In this document: piece after piece, positions 15,959-28,544 of the stretch | Position numbering within the stretch: the stretch's first letter is position 1 | Layout: each line of letters starts with the position of its first letter | Assembly: GCA_013791775.1 (NCBI GenBank) | Contig: VMTE01000018.1 | Span: 1 to 64,000 of the forward strand | From: Hyphomonas sp. | Lineage (GTDB): Bacteria > Pseudomonadota > Alphaproteobacteria > Caulobacterales > Hyphomonadaceae | Reading direction: 5' to 3' | Length of the DNA: 64,000 bases | The notes under the pieces: generated by a model | What the model was told of the DNA's origin: nothing | The model's database searches: none | Seen by the model: the letters and a program-made list of their open reading frames with translations, nothing else | Translations under genes and position numbers: made by a program

Positions 15959-16350
15959 GACTGACTGAAGCGTGCGGCAGGCGTCCGTTTGATCGCGGCC
16001 AGGCAATTGTGGAGCCAGCAACGCGGATGCTCTCGCCGGGACGGTTCGGTAATGGCTTCACGCCATTGTCCCGTTCGGAACATGATGCATCTGCTGACAA
16101 ATGCTGAAGGCTACGCGATTCACTGCGTCACGGCCTGCCTGGCGGAAAGTACGTATGAAACAAGCCGGTAGCCCTGATGTATTTGTGGCTCTGGCGCAGG
16201 CAAAACGTTCCAATGCTTTCGGCTGTCGCAGCCACCGGGTTTCTCGCCCCGAAGGCGTGTCTGGTAGGAACGGCAGTATCAACAAGCTATCAGAACTGAG
16301 GGCACACTGACAAATCTGTGTGTGTGCACTTGCCTTTGGAGTTGTCCTGA
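15959..16350. other. Intergenic region without a convincing gene
   Basis: About 390 bases between arfB and the ABC exporter operon. Short frames exist on both strands, but none has a ribosome site plus family-like sequence. The only structure noted is GCACAC (about 16290) facing GTGTGC with a 14-base spacer shortly before the exporter start, a possible operator. Confidence 0.4.
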
Positions 16351-17082
16351 GTGTCCCGGAACGTCAGAGAGAAAGAAACGCAGGCGTGCTTTGATATCCG
16401 GGGCCTGCGCCGCGTCTACGGCAAGGGGCCGGCGGCGGTCGAGGCATTGCGCGGTGTTGACCTGAAAATCCCGGAGCGTGAACTCATTGTGATACTTGGC
16501 CCATCGGGCAGCGGCAAATCCACCTTCCTCAACATCGTAGGCGGGCTAGACAAAGCGACAGCCGGCGAAGTCCTGTTTCGCGGATTGGACCTTTCAAAAG
16601 CGTCGTCCACTGAGCTTACAGAGTATCGCCGCCGGAACGTCGGATTCGTCTTCCAGTTCTACAATCTCATGCCCAGCCTGACGGCTTGGGAGAATGTTGC
16701 CCTCATCACCGAGATTGCAGACGCGCCGCTCGCTCCGGAAGACGCACTTGCACTTGTGGGGCTGAGCGACCGGATGGACCATTTTCCGGCGCAGTTGTCC
16801 GGAGGCGAGCAACAACGCGTTGCAATCGCGCGGGCCGTTGCCAAACAGCCTACGGTCATGTTGTGCGACGAGCCCACAGGGGCGCTCGATTCAGCGACCG
16901 GAGTGAAAGTCCTGGAAGCACTTCTCGACGTCAATCGTAGCATTGGCGCAACGACGCTCATCATCACGCACAATGCAGGTGTCGCTGAAATTGCTGACAG
17001 GGTCGTCGTCTTCGCGGATGGAAAGGTGAGGGAGACAAGGGTGAATCAGGCGCCGATAAATCCCAGGGATGTCACGTGGTAG
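16351..17082 (+). CDS. ABC exporter ATP-binding protein (MacB/LolD/DevA type)
   Basis: 243 residues from a GTG start. Walker A is GPSGSGKST, the signature is [14 protein letters not shown], and Walker B is [12 protein letters not shown]; the Q-loop region is [17 protein letters not shown]. These are hallmarks of the MacB/LolD subfamily, which couples cytoplasmic ATP hydrolysis to periplasmic mechanical work through FtsX-like permeases. It overlaps the permease gene and is followed by a membrane-fusion protein, making a DevBCA/MacAB-like tripartite exporter. The substrate is unknown. Confidence 0.88.
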   Translation: MSRNVREKETQACFDIRGLRRVYGKGPAAVEALRGVDLKIPERELIVILGPSGSGKSTFLNIVGGLDKATAGEVLFRGLDLSKASSTELTEYRRRNVGFVFQFYNLMPSLTAWENVALITEIADAPLAPEDALALVGLSDRMDHFPAQLSGGEQQRVAIARAVAKQPTVMLCDEPTGALDSATGVKVLEALLDVNRSIGATTLIITHNAGVAEIADRVVVFADGKVRETRVNQAPINPRDVTW

Positions 17083-19466
17083 AGCGTTCTTTCTCACTCA
17101 GGACCCTCGGGATGCTGGATCGCAAGATGCTTCGCGACTTCCTTGGCATGAGGATTCAGGCGATTGCTATTGCACTGGTGATCGCCGGAGGCGTCTCAGT
17201 GCAACTGTTATCGTCGGGGCTAGTAACTTCCCTGGAGGAGACGCGACGGGCGTACTACGAGCGCAATCTGATGGCCGATGTCTGGGCGCCTGTCGTGCGG
17301 GCGCCGCAGGGCGTAATTGACAGTCTCCGGCAGATCGCTGGCGTCCAGGCCATCGAAGGGCGGCTGCGATTTGGCATTCGCATCGACATGCCGGCAAGTC
17401 AGGGCCCTGTGCTCGGCGAAGTTATCTCGATCCCGGAATCGCACGAACCCTCTGTGAATCGGCTTCATGTTTCCATGGGCCGTCTACCGGCAAACGGGCG
17501 GCGGGATGAGGCCGTCGTCCTCAAGCGCTTCGCCGAAGCCCACCGTATCGGGCCGGGTGATAAAATTTCGTTCATCATCCGGGGACGGCAGGTCCAGGTG
17601 ATGGTCACCGGCCTCGTGATGTCTCCAGAACATGTGTATGCGATTGCGCCCGGTGAGCTTGTGCCGGATGAAAAGCGCTTTGGCGTTCTGTGGATGAACG
17701 AGCGCGCGCTTTCCGAACTGGCAGGTTGGGAAGGAGCGTTCAATGAAGCCGTGCTCCGGCTTTCGCGCGGGGCAAGCGTATCCGGTGTCCTGGGGCGACT
17801 GGACAGTGAGCTTGCCGTCTATGGCGCCGTTGGCGCGTTTGACCGCAGCGACCATGTCTCGGACGCCTTTGTATCCAGCGAAGTCGATCAGCTGCGTACG
17901 CTGGGACGTGTCGTTCCGCCCGTGTTCCTCGGTGTGGGGGCGGTTCTTGTCTATGTCGTCATTTCGCGGCTGGTCATGGTTCAACGCCCCGCGATCGGCT
18001 TGCTGAAAGCCTACGGGTATTCCGACCGGGAAGTGTTGATGCACTTCCTGAAACTTGTGGGCCTGATCGGTTCACTCGGCCTGCTGACAGGCGTTCTGCT
18101 CGGCATCTGGTTTGGTCGCGAAATGGCGCGCCTTTATATCCGCTATTATGATTTCCCGTTTCTGCTGTTTCGGGCGGCAGTGTCGGACTATGTCGTGGTT
18201 GGTGCGGTCTCAGCGCTCTCGGTGCTGGGAGCTGGCCTCCTTGCTGTCCGCGCGTCTGTTGCCCTGAATCCGGCGGACGCCATGACTCCCCCGCCGCCCC
18301 CGGATTATTCAAAGGCAGCAGGCATCGCGATCACTCGTGCACGCTGGATTGACCAGCAAACTCGAATGATCCTGCGGCAGATTATACGTTGGCCCGGACG
18401 AGCACTGGTCACGGTTGGCGGCATTGCCGCATCACTTGCGCTTCTCTTGTCCGTCCTGGTCATGATGGATGGCATGGAGCGCATGATCGCCAGCTATTTC
18501 AGTGAAGCAAACCGTTATGATGCCGTCGTTACCTTAACCGAGGCGCGTGGTCCGACTGCACTTCACGACGTGCGGCGCGTGCCGGGTGTACTGGCCGCCG
18601 AACCCTTCCGCGTTGTGACGGCGACGCTGCGTTCTGGTCCCTCTACCGAACGGGTCGCGCTGATTGGGACCTCTCCTGACAGCGAGCTCGCCAGGCTGAT
18701 CGACTCTGCGGGCAAAGAGGTGCGACCGCCACCTTCCGGACTTGTCCTGTCGGATGACCTTGCTCGAAAACTGAAAACCGGCCCGGGGGACACCATCGAG
18801 CTGCAGATTACCGAAGGCAGGCGCCCGAACGAGCCAGTAGAGGTCGCGGCGCTGGCGCGCACCTATCTCGGGTCCGCCGTTTTGATGGATATCACGGAGC
18901 TCAACCGAATCATGGGCGAGGGAGCTGTCATTTCCGGCGCCTATCTCAAGACTGACGCGGCTCAAGAGGATCGGCTCCGTACAGAACTCGTGCAAGCGCC
19001 GGGCGTTGCGACGGTCTCCTTCCTTGGTCCAGCCGAAGACCGGCTTCGGGCCCTGATGGATGAAAACATAGGCGTCTCGCTCACCGTTTTCGCATTGTTT
19101 GCCGCCATGATTGCGTTGGGCGTCGTGTATAATTCGGTACGCATCAGCTTCACCGAGCGGCAGCGCGAACTTGCCTCTCTGCGTGTCCTCGGCTTCTCGA
19201 AAGTGGCGGTGTCCTACATCCTGTTGGGGGAGGTTGCTCTCCTGACCCTGCTGGCCGTGCCGTCTGGCATTGGAGCCGGCTGTCTGCTTTCAATGTATTT
19301 CGCCGAGGCGATGGGCTCTGAGCTCTTTCGGTTGCCGCTTGCCTTCGTGCCGGCCACGATGGCAACCGCCAGTCTGATCGTGATGGGAACTGTCGTCTTG
19401 TCGGGACTGATTGTGAGGCAGCGGATCGACAAGATTGATATGGTAGAGGCGCTGAAAAGCGCGTGA
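17076..19466 (+). CDS. ABC exporter permease, FtsX family, double-module
   Basis: 796 residues from GTG 17076, overlapping the ATPase gene by 7 bases. It has a first transmembrane helix at residues about 27-50, a large periplasmic domain, three helices at about 275-410, then a second module with another helix and periplasmic domain, and a final set of three helices at about 670-780. Two FtsX/MacB-type cores in one chain is about twice the size of DevC/MacB permeases and resembles the YbbP/LolCE-fusion style. It should act as a single-chain permease. Downstream the adaptor gene overlaps its stop (GTGA). Confidence 0.85.
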   Translation: MVERSFSLRTLGMLDRKMLRDFLGMRIQAIAIALVIAGGVSVQLLSSGLVTSLEETRRAYYERNLMADVWAPVVRAPQGVIDSLRQIAGVQAIEGRLRFGIRIDMPASQGPVLGEVISIPESHEPSVNRLHVSMGRLPANGRRDEAVVLKRFAEAHRIGPGDKISFIIRGRQVQVMVTGLVMSPEHVYAIAPGELVPDEKRFGVLWMNERALSELAGWEGAFNEAVLRLSRGASVSGVLGRLDSELAVYGAVGAFDRSDHVSDAFVSSEVDQLRTLGRVVPPVFLGVGAVLVYVVISRLVMVQRPAIGLLKAYGYSDREVLMHFLKLVGLIGSLGLLTGVLLGIWFGREMARLYIRYYDFPFLLFRAAVSDYVVVGAVSALSVLGAGLLAVRASVALNPADAMTPPPPPDYSKAAGIAITRARWIDQQTRMILRQIIRWPGRALVTVGGIAASLALLLSVLVMMDGMERMIASYFSEANRYDAVVTLTEARGPTALHDVRRVPGVLAAEPFRVVTATLRSGPSTERVALIGTSPDSELARLIDSAGKEVRPPPSGLVLSDDLARKLKTGPGDTIELQITEGRRPNEPVEVAALARTYLGSAVLMDITELNRIMGEGAVISGAYLKTDAAQEDRLRTELVQAPGVATVSFLGPAEDRLRALMDENIGVSLTVFALFAAMIALGVVYNSVRISFTERQRELASLRVLGFSKVAVSYILLGEVALLTLLAVPSGIGAGCLLSMYFAEAMGSELFRLPLAFVPATMATASLIVMGTVVLSGLIVRQRIDKIDMVEALKSA

Positions 19467-20689
19467 GTTTCAGGGCTGACGCAATGACGATCAAGGCATT
19501 CAAACCAGGCTTTCGCCTCATGTTCTGGACGGGTGCGGGTGTCTTGCTCGCCGGTCTCCTTGTCTATGCTTTCTGGCCGAAAGCTGTGCTGGTTGATGTT
19601 GGCGAGGTCACACGCGGCGAACTCGTTGTGGAGGTCAGGGCAGAAGGCAGAACCCGCGTTCGGGATCTCTATGTGGTTGCCGCGCCATTGACAGGGCGTC
19701 TCCAGCGCATCGGAAATCGGACGGGAGAGCCGGTCCGGAAAGGGGACGTGGTCGGCAGACTGGATCCATCCGAGTCGGCCCTGCTCGACCCTCGCACGCG
19801 TGCAGAAGCGGAAGCGGCGCTTGCAGCCGCCACAGCCACATTGAGCCTTGCGCAAGCGCAGCTTTCTGAAGTCGAGGCCGTCGAAGCGGATGCTGCGAGG
19901 GAGGCCGAGCGGGCGCGCACCCTGTTCGCAAAGCAGGTTGGTTCCCGCGCCGCAGTGGACAGGACAACGACGAATCTGGAGGCGGCGTCGGCGCGCGTTG
20001 CTGCCGCCCGGGCAGCTCTGGCGGTGGCTGAAGCCGATCAGAGCGGCTCGAGAATGCGACTAGATCCTCCCGGAGCATCGACAGGTGCGCCACGGCTGCG
20101 AGAGCTGCGCGCACCCGCCAGTGGCAAGATTTTGCGGGTCCATGTCCAGAGTGAAGCCATCGTCGCGGCTGGCACGGCCATTCTGGAAATCGGTGATCCC
20201 GAGCGTCTGGAGATTGTTGCAGAGTTCCTGTCTGAAGATGCCGCGCAGTTTCGTCCGGGGGCGGAAGTTCGGTTGACGGGATGGGGCGGGCAGCCGTTGG
20301 CAGGCCGGGTCCGGACCGTCGAACCCTCGGGATACCTGAAGATTTCGGCTCTGGGCGTCGAAGAGCAGCGCGTGAACGTTATCATTGATCTGAACGAGCC
20401 TCCGGCGGACCAGGTGCTGAGCGATGGGTTCCGGATTGATGCCGCCGTTACAGTCTGGTCTTCGCCGGATGTCCTGCAGGTGCCCGTCTCTGCCCTGTTC
20501 AGGGATCAGGGGGCATGGTCTGTGTTTCAGGTTGCGGACGGACGGGCGAAGCTGGTGCGTGTCGAACTCGGCTACCAGAATCAGAGCCAGGCGGCGGTCA
20601 AATCAGGTCTTTCCGCCGGAGACCTTGTCGTTCTGTACCCGGATAGGTCTCTCGGAGACGGTCAACCGGTACGTCAGCGCCTGGACTGA
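19463..20689 (+). CDS. Periplasmic adaptor (membrane-fusion) protein of the ABC exporter
   Basis: 408 residues from GTG 19463, which overlaps the permease stop; ATG 19484 is an alternative start. An N-terminal membrane anchor (FWTGAGVLLAGLLVYAFW) is followed by a split biotinyl-lipoyl motif. An Ala/Glu/Arg-rich coiled-coil hairpin spans residues about 110-195 (for example LSLAQAQLSEVEAVEADAAR), then beta-barrel and membrane-proximal domains. HlyD/DevB-type adaptors link the inner-membrane ABC pump to an outer-membrane channel; no TolC-like gene is adjacent, so a shared one is probably used. Confidence 0.87.
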   Translation: MSFRADAMTIKAFKPGFRLMFWTGAGVLLAGLLVYAFWPKAVLVDVGEVTRGELVVEVRAEGRTRVRDLYVVAAPLTGRLQRIGNRTGEPVRKGDVVGRLDPSESALLDPRTRAEAEAALAAATATLSLAQAQLSEVEAVEADAAREAERARTLFAKQVGSRAAVDRTTTNLEAASARVAAARAALAVAEADQSGSRMRLDPPGASTGAPRLRELRAPASGKILRVHVQSEAIVAAGTAILEIGDPERLEIVAEFLSEDAAQFRPGAEVRLTGWGGQPLAGRVRTVEPSGYLKISALGVEEQRVNVIIDLNEPPADQVLSDGFRIDAAVTVWSSPDVLQVPVSALFRDQGAWSVFQVADGRAKLVRVELGYQNQSQAAVKSGLSAGDLVVLYPDRSLGDGQPVRQRLD

Positions 20690-20965
20690 CCGGGTCGCCC
20701 GGCCTCCTGAGGCGATCTTGGTCGATCTGAAGACCGCCTTGGCCGGTGCCAGGGCCGCAGGAGTCACTACCACACCATTGCCAGAGCGCCCGTTCCTGCG
20801 AGGACGACCGCCTGAGAAGAGGCATAAGAATGGGCGCCGAAGCGCACGTTTTTCCGTTATGAATGCGCGAATTGTCGTGCTCTTCATGTTGGCGGCCGCG
20901 ATGCAATTCAGACTAGCCGCCGCAGTCGATTTTACTTCGCCACCTTCATCTCAAACGCAACGAGA

Positions 20966-21805
20966 TCAATGCGAAAGCAGGACGGGTACCGGGGATTTGG
21001 AGATCAGGAAGTGGCTTGGGCCTCCCAAGAGGCGCTGGGCCAGCTTCGGATGCCTGTATCCCCCCATCACGATCATGTCGGCGCCGAAGCCCTGCGCGGC
21101 TTCGACGAGACGTTCGCCAACCGGTTTGCCGAGACTATCTGCATTCTGAACTGTCATCTTCAGGCCGTGCCGGGCGAGATGGGTCGAAATATCCAAGCCG
21201 GGCGACGCGCCGTGCTCGCCTGCGCCGATCTTTGCATCCACTGTGACGACACAGACCTCCGCCGCCGGCGAGAGCATCGGCAATGCGTCGTGAATGGCGC
21301 GCGACGCTTCACGGCTGGCATCCCAGGCAAGCAGCACTTTCTTGCCCAGAGGGGTTGGCTTCCAATTCTTGGGTAACGCAAGGACGGGCCGGCCGGCGCC
21401 AAAAAGGGCGCCTTCAATGATTTCGCCGTGATGATGGTTGTCCGGCTGCGGCGGCATTCGCGCGACAACCAGATCGGTATATCGCGCAAATACGGCCACG
21501 GTTCCGGCAAGCGCAGTATCAAATGTCTGCGTTTCCCGAAGCTCTATAACAGCCGCCGCCTTCTGAATGTACTGTTTCAGGCTGCTGCTGAAAGCCTCAA
21601 TGTGTTCCCGGGTCGCCTGCAGCATCGCCAGGAACTCGGCCTGACCACCGATCATCCCATCGCCGAAGATCGGCGCTGGTTGCAGGCCAATCGCGCAGCA
21701 GCTCAAATGAGCTTCGCGAGCCAAGGCAATACCGCACGCCTGGTCGATCAGTCCGAAATCGGATTCATTGGACGAAATGCAAATCGAGAGTTCACGAAAG
21801 CCCAT
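20966..21805 (-). CDS. Universal stress protein (UspA family)
   Basis: 279 residues from ATG 21805, with AGGAG ten bases upstream. It consists of two Usp-like halves. The second half (residues about 150-279) contains LGKKVLLAWDASREASRAIHDALPML and the ATP-loop-like MGGYRHPKLAQRLLGGPSHFLI, followed by SKSPVPVLLSH. Usp proteins accumulate in stress, hypoxia or stationary phase. It diverges from the ATPase-phosphoketolase operon across a 397-base region containing a perfect palindrome, so common control is likely. Confidence 0.85.
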   Translation of the reverse strand: MGFRELSICISSNESDFGLIDQACGIALAREAHLSCCAIGLQPAPIFGDGMIGGQAEFLAMLQATREHIEAFSSSLKQYIQKAAAVIELRETQTFDTALAGTVAVFARYTDLVVARMPPQPDNHHHGEIIEGALFGAGRPVLALPKNWKPTPLGKKVLLAWDASREASRAIHDALPMLSPAAEVCVVTVDAKIGAGEHGASPGLDISTHLARHGLKMTVQNADSLGKPVGERLVEAAQGFGADMIVMGGYRHPKLAQRLLGGPSHFLISKSPVPVLLSH

Positions 21806-22059
21806 GGCATTGCTTCTCCTGCATTGAAACGTATTTGACAGCCGGAACGTCTTCCAATCAAATAAGCTCTGCGCGTTCAAATTGAACGATACGGAAATAT
21901 ACCTATCCCGGTGCAACGGGAGGCATTCATAAGATTGGACGCCGCGATTGTACCCTCGAGACGCCGGGTGGCGCCGGTCACGTCAGCCGCTTCGTCAGCG
22001 TAAGGGATCGGGCCGCAACGGTGAGACAGGTCGGGCAGGAGACTTGTAGGAGATCGTGC
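21806..22059. promoter_or_regulatory. Divergent regulatory region between usp and the ATPase-phosphoketolase operon
   Basis: It contains the perfect palindrome CGTTCAA-A-TTGAACG at 21874-21888, about 70 bases upstream of the usp start. On the plus strand there is TTGACA at 21835-21840 with TCAAAT 17 bases downstream, a possible sigma-70-type promoter. No FNR/FixK consensus (TTGAT-N4-ATCAA) was found by eye. No tRNA or other gene was seen. Confidence 0.45.
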
Positions 22060-22202
22060 ATGACATCGATTGACTGTCCGATCTTCGACGTTGCGTTCGC
22101 CGACTTGCGGCCAGCGCCCTGTATGCCGCGCTTTGCCAGTTGCTGGGCGGTGCCAGCCCGAGTGGTCACTGACGAGACGTCGCCGAAAAGGTTAGTGGGC
22201 GG

Positions 22203-22206
<4 letters not shown>
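22060..22206 (+). CDS. Candidate 48-residue peptide coupled to the P-type ATPase
   Basis: ATG 22060 has AGGAG seven bases upstream, and its TGA overlaps the ATG of the ATPase gene (ATGA). Codon third positions are about 70% G or C, compatible with coding. The peptide has three Cys (DCP, PCM, SCW) and no membrane segment. It may be a leader or a small partner protein. It matches nothing I recognise, and chance cannot be excluded. Confidence 0.35.
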
Positions 22207-24757
<2,551 letters not shown>

Positions 24758-24761
<4 letters not shown>

Positions 24762-27109
24762 CAGCACTGGAAACATGGGCCAAGGGTTACGGGGTCATCC
24801 GGCATTCTGAGCAGACCCGGGATCGGATCGCGACCCTTGCCAAAAGTCTTGTGGAGACAGGCGCGGCATCAACCGAAGACTTGGTTTACGAAGTCTTGTT
24901 GGCTGCGGATCGCCTTGCAAGTGCAGCCATGTGGATTGTAGTCCATATGACCTATGCACGCCGAGTTGACCTCTCCGGCTCCTATTTGGCGGCCACGGAT
25001 TTCAAGTCTGCGCCGGAAGGCCATACCGGCGGATCACTCAATGTCGTGCCGGCCTATGTCGGCTACCTCGCGGCCAACCTCCTCACGGCGACAACCAGGG
25101 GCTGGATACTCGGGCAGGGTCATTGTGTTGCTGCAATCGAGGCCGTCAATTGCCTGGTTGGTAATCTCACAGACCGGCAAGTAGACCGATACGGATTCAG
25201 CGAAGCCGGCATAAGCCGTCTGTGTGCAGACTTTTACAGCTACGAGATCGACGCGGATGGAACCGCATCGACGCCGCTCGGGAGCCATGTCAATGCATTC
25301 ACCGCCGGCGGCGTGTCCGAGGGAGGCTATCTCGGCTTTGCGGAAACACAGTATGTCCACATGCCGCTCCCGGGAGAGAGTCTGGTTGCCATACTCAGTG
25401 ATGGCGCGTTCGAGGAGCAACGCGGAGGTGACTGGGCCGAACGCTGGTGGCGACATGAAGATTGCGGCTTTACCGCGCCTGTGATGATCCTGAACGGGCG
25501 ACGGATCGAACAGCGTACTGAGATACGACAAGATGGCGGGGCAGACTGGCTCGCTCGATACCTTGAGGTCAATGGATTTGATCCGATCGAGATTGATGGC
25601 CGGGATCCGGCAGCATTTGCCTGGGCGGTTCTGGAATCGGAAAGGCGACTCGCCGAGGCGGCCAAAGCGATCACGCAGGGAAAGTCAGCTTATCCTGTGC
25701 GCTTGCCTTTTGCCATCGCAACCACCGAAAAGGGATTCGGTTTTCCGGGGGCGGGAACCAATCGCGCACACAATCTTCCGCTGGAACGAAATCCGCATAC
25801 CGATGAAAAGGCGAGGAAAACGTTTAATGCCGGCGCGAAGGCGCTTTTTGTGCCGTTTGACGATCTGGCGGCAGCCCGGCAGAAGTTTATGCAGCATGAG
25901 TCGCAACACAGAGAGAAGGAGGGCCGCAATCCCTTCGCCAGCCGGAATCCCGAGGCGCCGGTTGTGCCCGTCCGTGAGCCATTCCCGGCAAGCTCGGCGC
26001 TGGCCGCCATGGACCATTGGTTTGTATCGTTCCACGCCGCCAACCCGAACCACCGGTTCCGGGTTGGTAACCCCGATGAACTCAAGAGCAACCAGATGGG
26101 CGCAACGCTTGCCCAGCTCCGGCACAGGGTCAATGCGCCTGAAGAGGGATCAGAAGAATCCGTAGACGGATCGGTGATTACCGCCCTGAACGAAGAGGCG
26201 GTCATTGGCGCAGCGCTGGGCAACAAGGCGGGATTGAACCTCGCTGTCTCCTATGAAGCCTTCGCGGTAAAGATGCTTGGCGCGCTGCGCCAGGAGATCA
26301 TCTTTGCGCGCCAGCTCATGGAAGCGGGGCGACCGCCTCAGTGGATCGGTGTCCCCTTGATCGTGACCTCTCACACATGGGAGAACGGCAAGAACCAGCA
26401 ATCCCATCAAGATCCCACCATTGGTGAAGCGCTCCTCGGCGAAATGTCTGATGTCGCGCGTGTCATTTTTGCCGTCGATGCCGCGACGGGTGTTGAGGCG
26501 CTCCGCCAGATATATTCTGCACGCGGCGTTATCGGGTGCATCGTCGCCCCCAAGCGGGCGACCCCGGATGTGTTCACGGACGCCGAGGCAAAAGCGGCCT
26601 TCGGGACCGGAGTTGCCCAGATCAGGGACGAACCCCGTGCATCACTCCAGCTTGTTGCCATCGGCGCCTATCAGCTTGCTGAGGTGCGGCGTGCGGCGGA
26701 TCGGCTAAGCGAGCGCGGCATCAGCGTCAATGTCACGGTCATCCTGGAACCGGGTCGCCTCCGTTCGCCCAGGGATCGTTTCGAGGAGAAATTCGTGGTC
26801 TCAGATCAGGTGATCAGGGATCAGTTTCCGCCCGGTCTTCCACGCCTGCTGGCAACCCATACCCGTCCGGAGATGATGACAGGCCTTCTGAGGCGGATCG
26901 ATGAGGGGGCATCCCAGTTTCGGGCTCACGGTTATCTGAGCCGAGGCGGAACGCTGGACGCGCGAGGCATGCTGTTCGCCAATCGCTGTACATGGGCTCA
27001 CCTGATCTTGTCCGCAGCGGGCCTTCTTGGCGTTCCGGCTGCTACGCTCCTTTCGCCATCAGAACATGCCGCAGCTGTCGGGCGGGGCGATCCAATGGTG
27101 CTGCGCTGA
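24758..27109 (+). CDS. Phosphoketolase-family enzyme (divergent, thiamine-diphosphate dependent)
   Basis: 783 residues, translationally coupled to the ATPase (ATGA). Phosphoketolases split xylulose 5-phosphate (or fructose 6-phosphate) with phosphate to acetyl phosphate and glyceraldehyde 3-phosphate (or erythrose 4-phosphate). Conserved elements: APEGHTGGSLN and ILGQGHCVAA, which correspond to the GH and GPGHGG segments; PLGSHVNAF with GGVSEGGYLGFA; the TPP/Mg motif SDGAFEEQ ... ILNGRRI; and SHTWENGKNQQSHQDP. Sequence between motifs is unlike classic Xfp, and some relatives are labelled xylulose-5-phosphate 3-epimerase, so the exact reaction needs assay. Phosphotransacylase and acetate kinase genes 4-6 kb away support acetyl phosphate as product. 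Confidence 0.78.
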
Positions 27110-27182
27110 CACGCTGGCTGGAGCGTATCCTGCAATCACTGCCCGAGGCGTATCCGCGCGGGCCGGCAATGGAGATTGAGTC

Positions 27183-28544
27183 ATGACGTCCTTGTCGTTT
27201 TTTGGAGGGACCGGAACTGTAACAGGATCGCGGTTTCTGGTTGAGACAGGCCAGTCAAAACTGCTGGTCGATTGCGGGCTGTTCCAGGGGTACAAGCAGC
27301 TCCGGCTGAAGAACCGGCAGCCTCTCGGCTTTGATCCTGCCGGCCTCGACATGGTCATCCTGACCCATGCCCATCTCGATCACAGTGGCTACCTGCCGGC
27401 CCTTGTGAAACAAGGCTTCAGGAACTCGGTCCTCTGCACGCAACTGACGAAGGAACTTTGCGAAATCCTCCTGCCGGACGCCGGACGGATACAGGAAGCA
27501 GATGCAGAACACGCAAACCGGGAGGGCTACTCGCGTCATCATCCGGCCCAGCCCCTGTACACTGAGCACGATGCGCGCCGGGCCATTCGTCAGTTCAAGA
27601 CCTGCGGGTTTGGCGAGGCGCAGGACCTTCCCAATGGTCTGAGCGTGAAGTTCCTGAGAGCGGGGCACATCCTTGGCGCTTCGATTGTTCAGCTTGACCT
27701 GGGCGACAGACGAATAGTCTTTTCCGGCGACCTAGGCCGATACAATAGTCCGCTCATGCACCCGCCTGAACCCGTGAGATCGGCCGATTACCTTGTGGTC
27801 GAGTCGACCTATGGCAACTCGGTTCATCCCGAAGGGGATCCTGAAGACCTGCTCGAAGACGTCATCCGCCGCACGGTGCAACGCGGCGGGACAGTGATCG
27901 TTCCGAGTTTCGCAGTCGGACGTGCCCAGAGCCTGCTCTACCACCTCAACCGGCTCAGCAAGTCTGGTCGGATCCCGGTCGTGCCGATCTATCTCGACAG
28001 CCCAATGGCAATTGATGCATCAGACTTGTTCTGCCGGCAGGATGGTGGAGCCAGGCTTTCGAAGGAAGAGGCGCGTGCCGCATGCTCTGTTGCGCAGTAT
28101 ATTCGCGACGCGGATCTATCTGCCAGCATCATCGCTGATCCCCAGCCGAAGATTGTGTTGTCGGCGAGCGGAATGGCATCGGGTGGGCGTGTGCTGAACT
28201 ATCTGAAGAGATATGCGCCCGACCCTTACTCCACTATCCTCTTTGCAGGCTATCAGGCCGGTGGGACCCGTGGCGCGCACATGCTTGCCGGAGCAGATCA
28301 GATCAAGATTCATGGTAGCTGGCACAAGGTGCGCGCTGAAGTCCTGACCCTACACACGCTTTCTGCGCATGCCGACGCGAACGAAATCATGCGTTGGCTA
28401 TCAGGCTTTGAGGCGCCGCCGCGCAAGACGTTCGTCGTGCACGGTGAGCCCGATGCTTCAGATACATTGCGCCACCGAATACAGGAGGAACTGGGTTGGG
28501 ACTGCGAGGTGCCCGAGCAGGGGCAGCGGGTCGAGCTTGCATGA
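27183..28544 (+). CDS. Beta-CASP metallo-beta-lactamase-fold ribonuclease (CPSF73/YSH1-like)
   Basis: 453 residues, with GGAG ahead of ATG 27183. The metallo-beta-lactamase core has LTHAHLDHSGYLP (HxHxDH, near residue 61) and the second metal ligands in GHILGAS and FSGDLGRYN. The beta-CASP insert and C-terminal motifs LSASGM, GYQAGGTRG, LHTLSAHADANE and VVHGEPDA are those of RNA-processing nucleases. These enzymes cut or trim RNA to nucleoside monophosphates or oligonucleotides. Its stop overlaps the start of the phosphorylase gene (ATGA), linking RNA hydrolysis to nucleotide phosphorolysis. Confidence 0.88.
   Translation: MTSLSFFGGTGTVTGSRFLVETGQSKLLVDCGLFQGYKQLRLKNRQPLGFDPAGLDMVILTHAHLDHSGYLPALVKQGFRNSVLCTQLTKELCEILLPDAGRIQEADAEHANREGYSRHHPAQPLYTEHDARRAIRQFKTCGFGEAQDLPNGLSVKFLRAGHILGASIVQLDLGDRRIVFSGDLGRYNSPLMHPPEPVRSADYLVVESTYGNSVHPEGDPEDLLEDVIRRTVQRGGTVIVPSFAVGRAQSLLYHLNRLSKSGRIPVVPIYLDSPMAIDASDLFCRQDGGARLSKEEARAACSVAQYIRDADLSASIIADPQPKIVLSASGMASGGRVLNYLKRYAPDPYSTILFAGYQAGGTRGAHMLAGADQIKIHGSWHKVRAEVLTLHTLSAHADANEIMRWLSGFEAPPRKTFVVHGEPDASDTLRHRIQEELGWDCEVPEQGQRVELA

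Noticed and set aside
16190-16310. Short frame starting at ATG near 16175 (about 40 codons)
   Set aside because: No ribosome site, no conserved features and non-coding-like composition.
20859-20965. Signal-peptide-like reading (MNARIVVLFMLAAAMQF)
   Set aside because: No ribosome site, no plausible mature protein, and it runs into the antisense of the usp gene.
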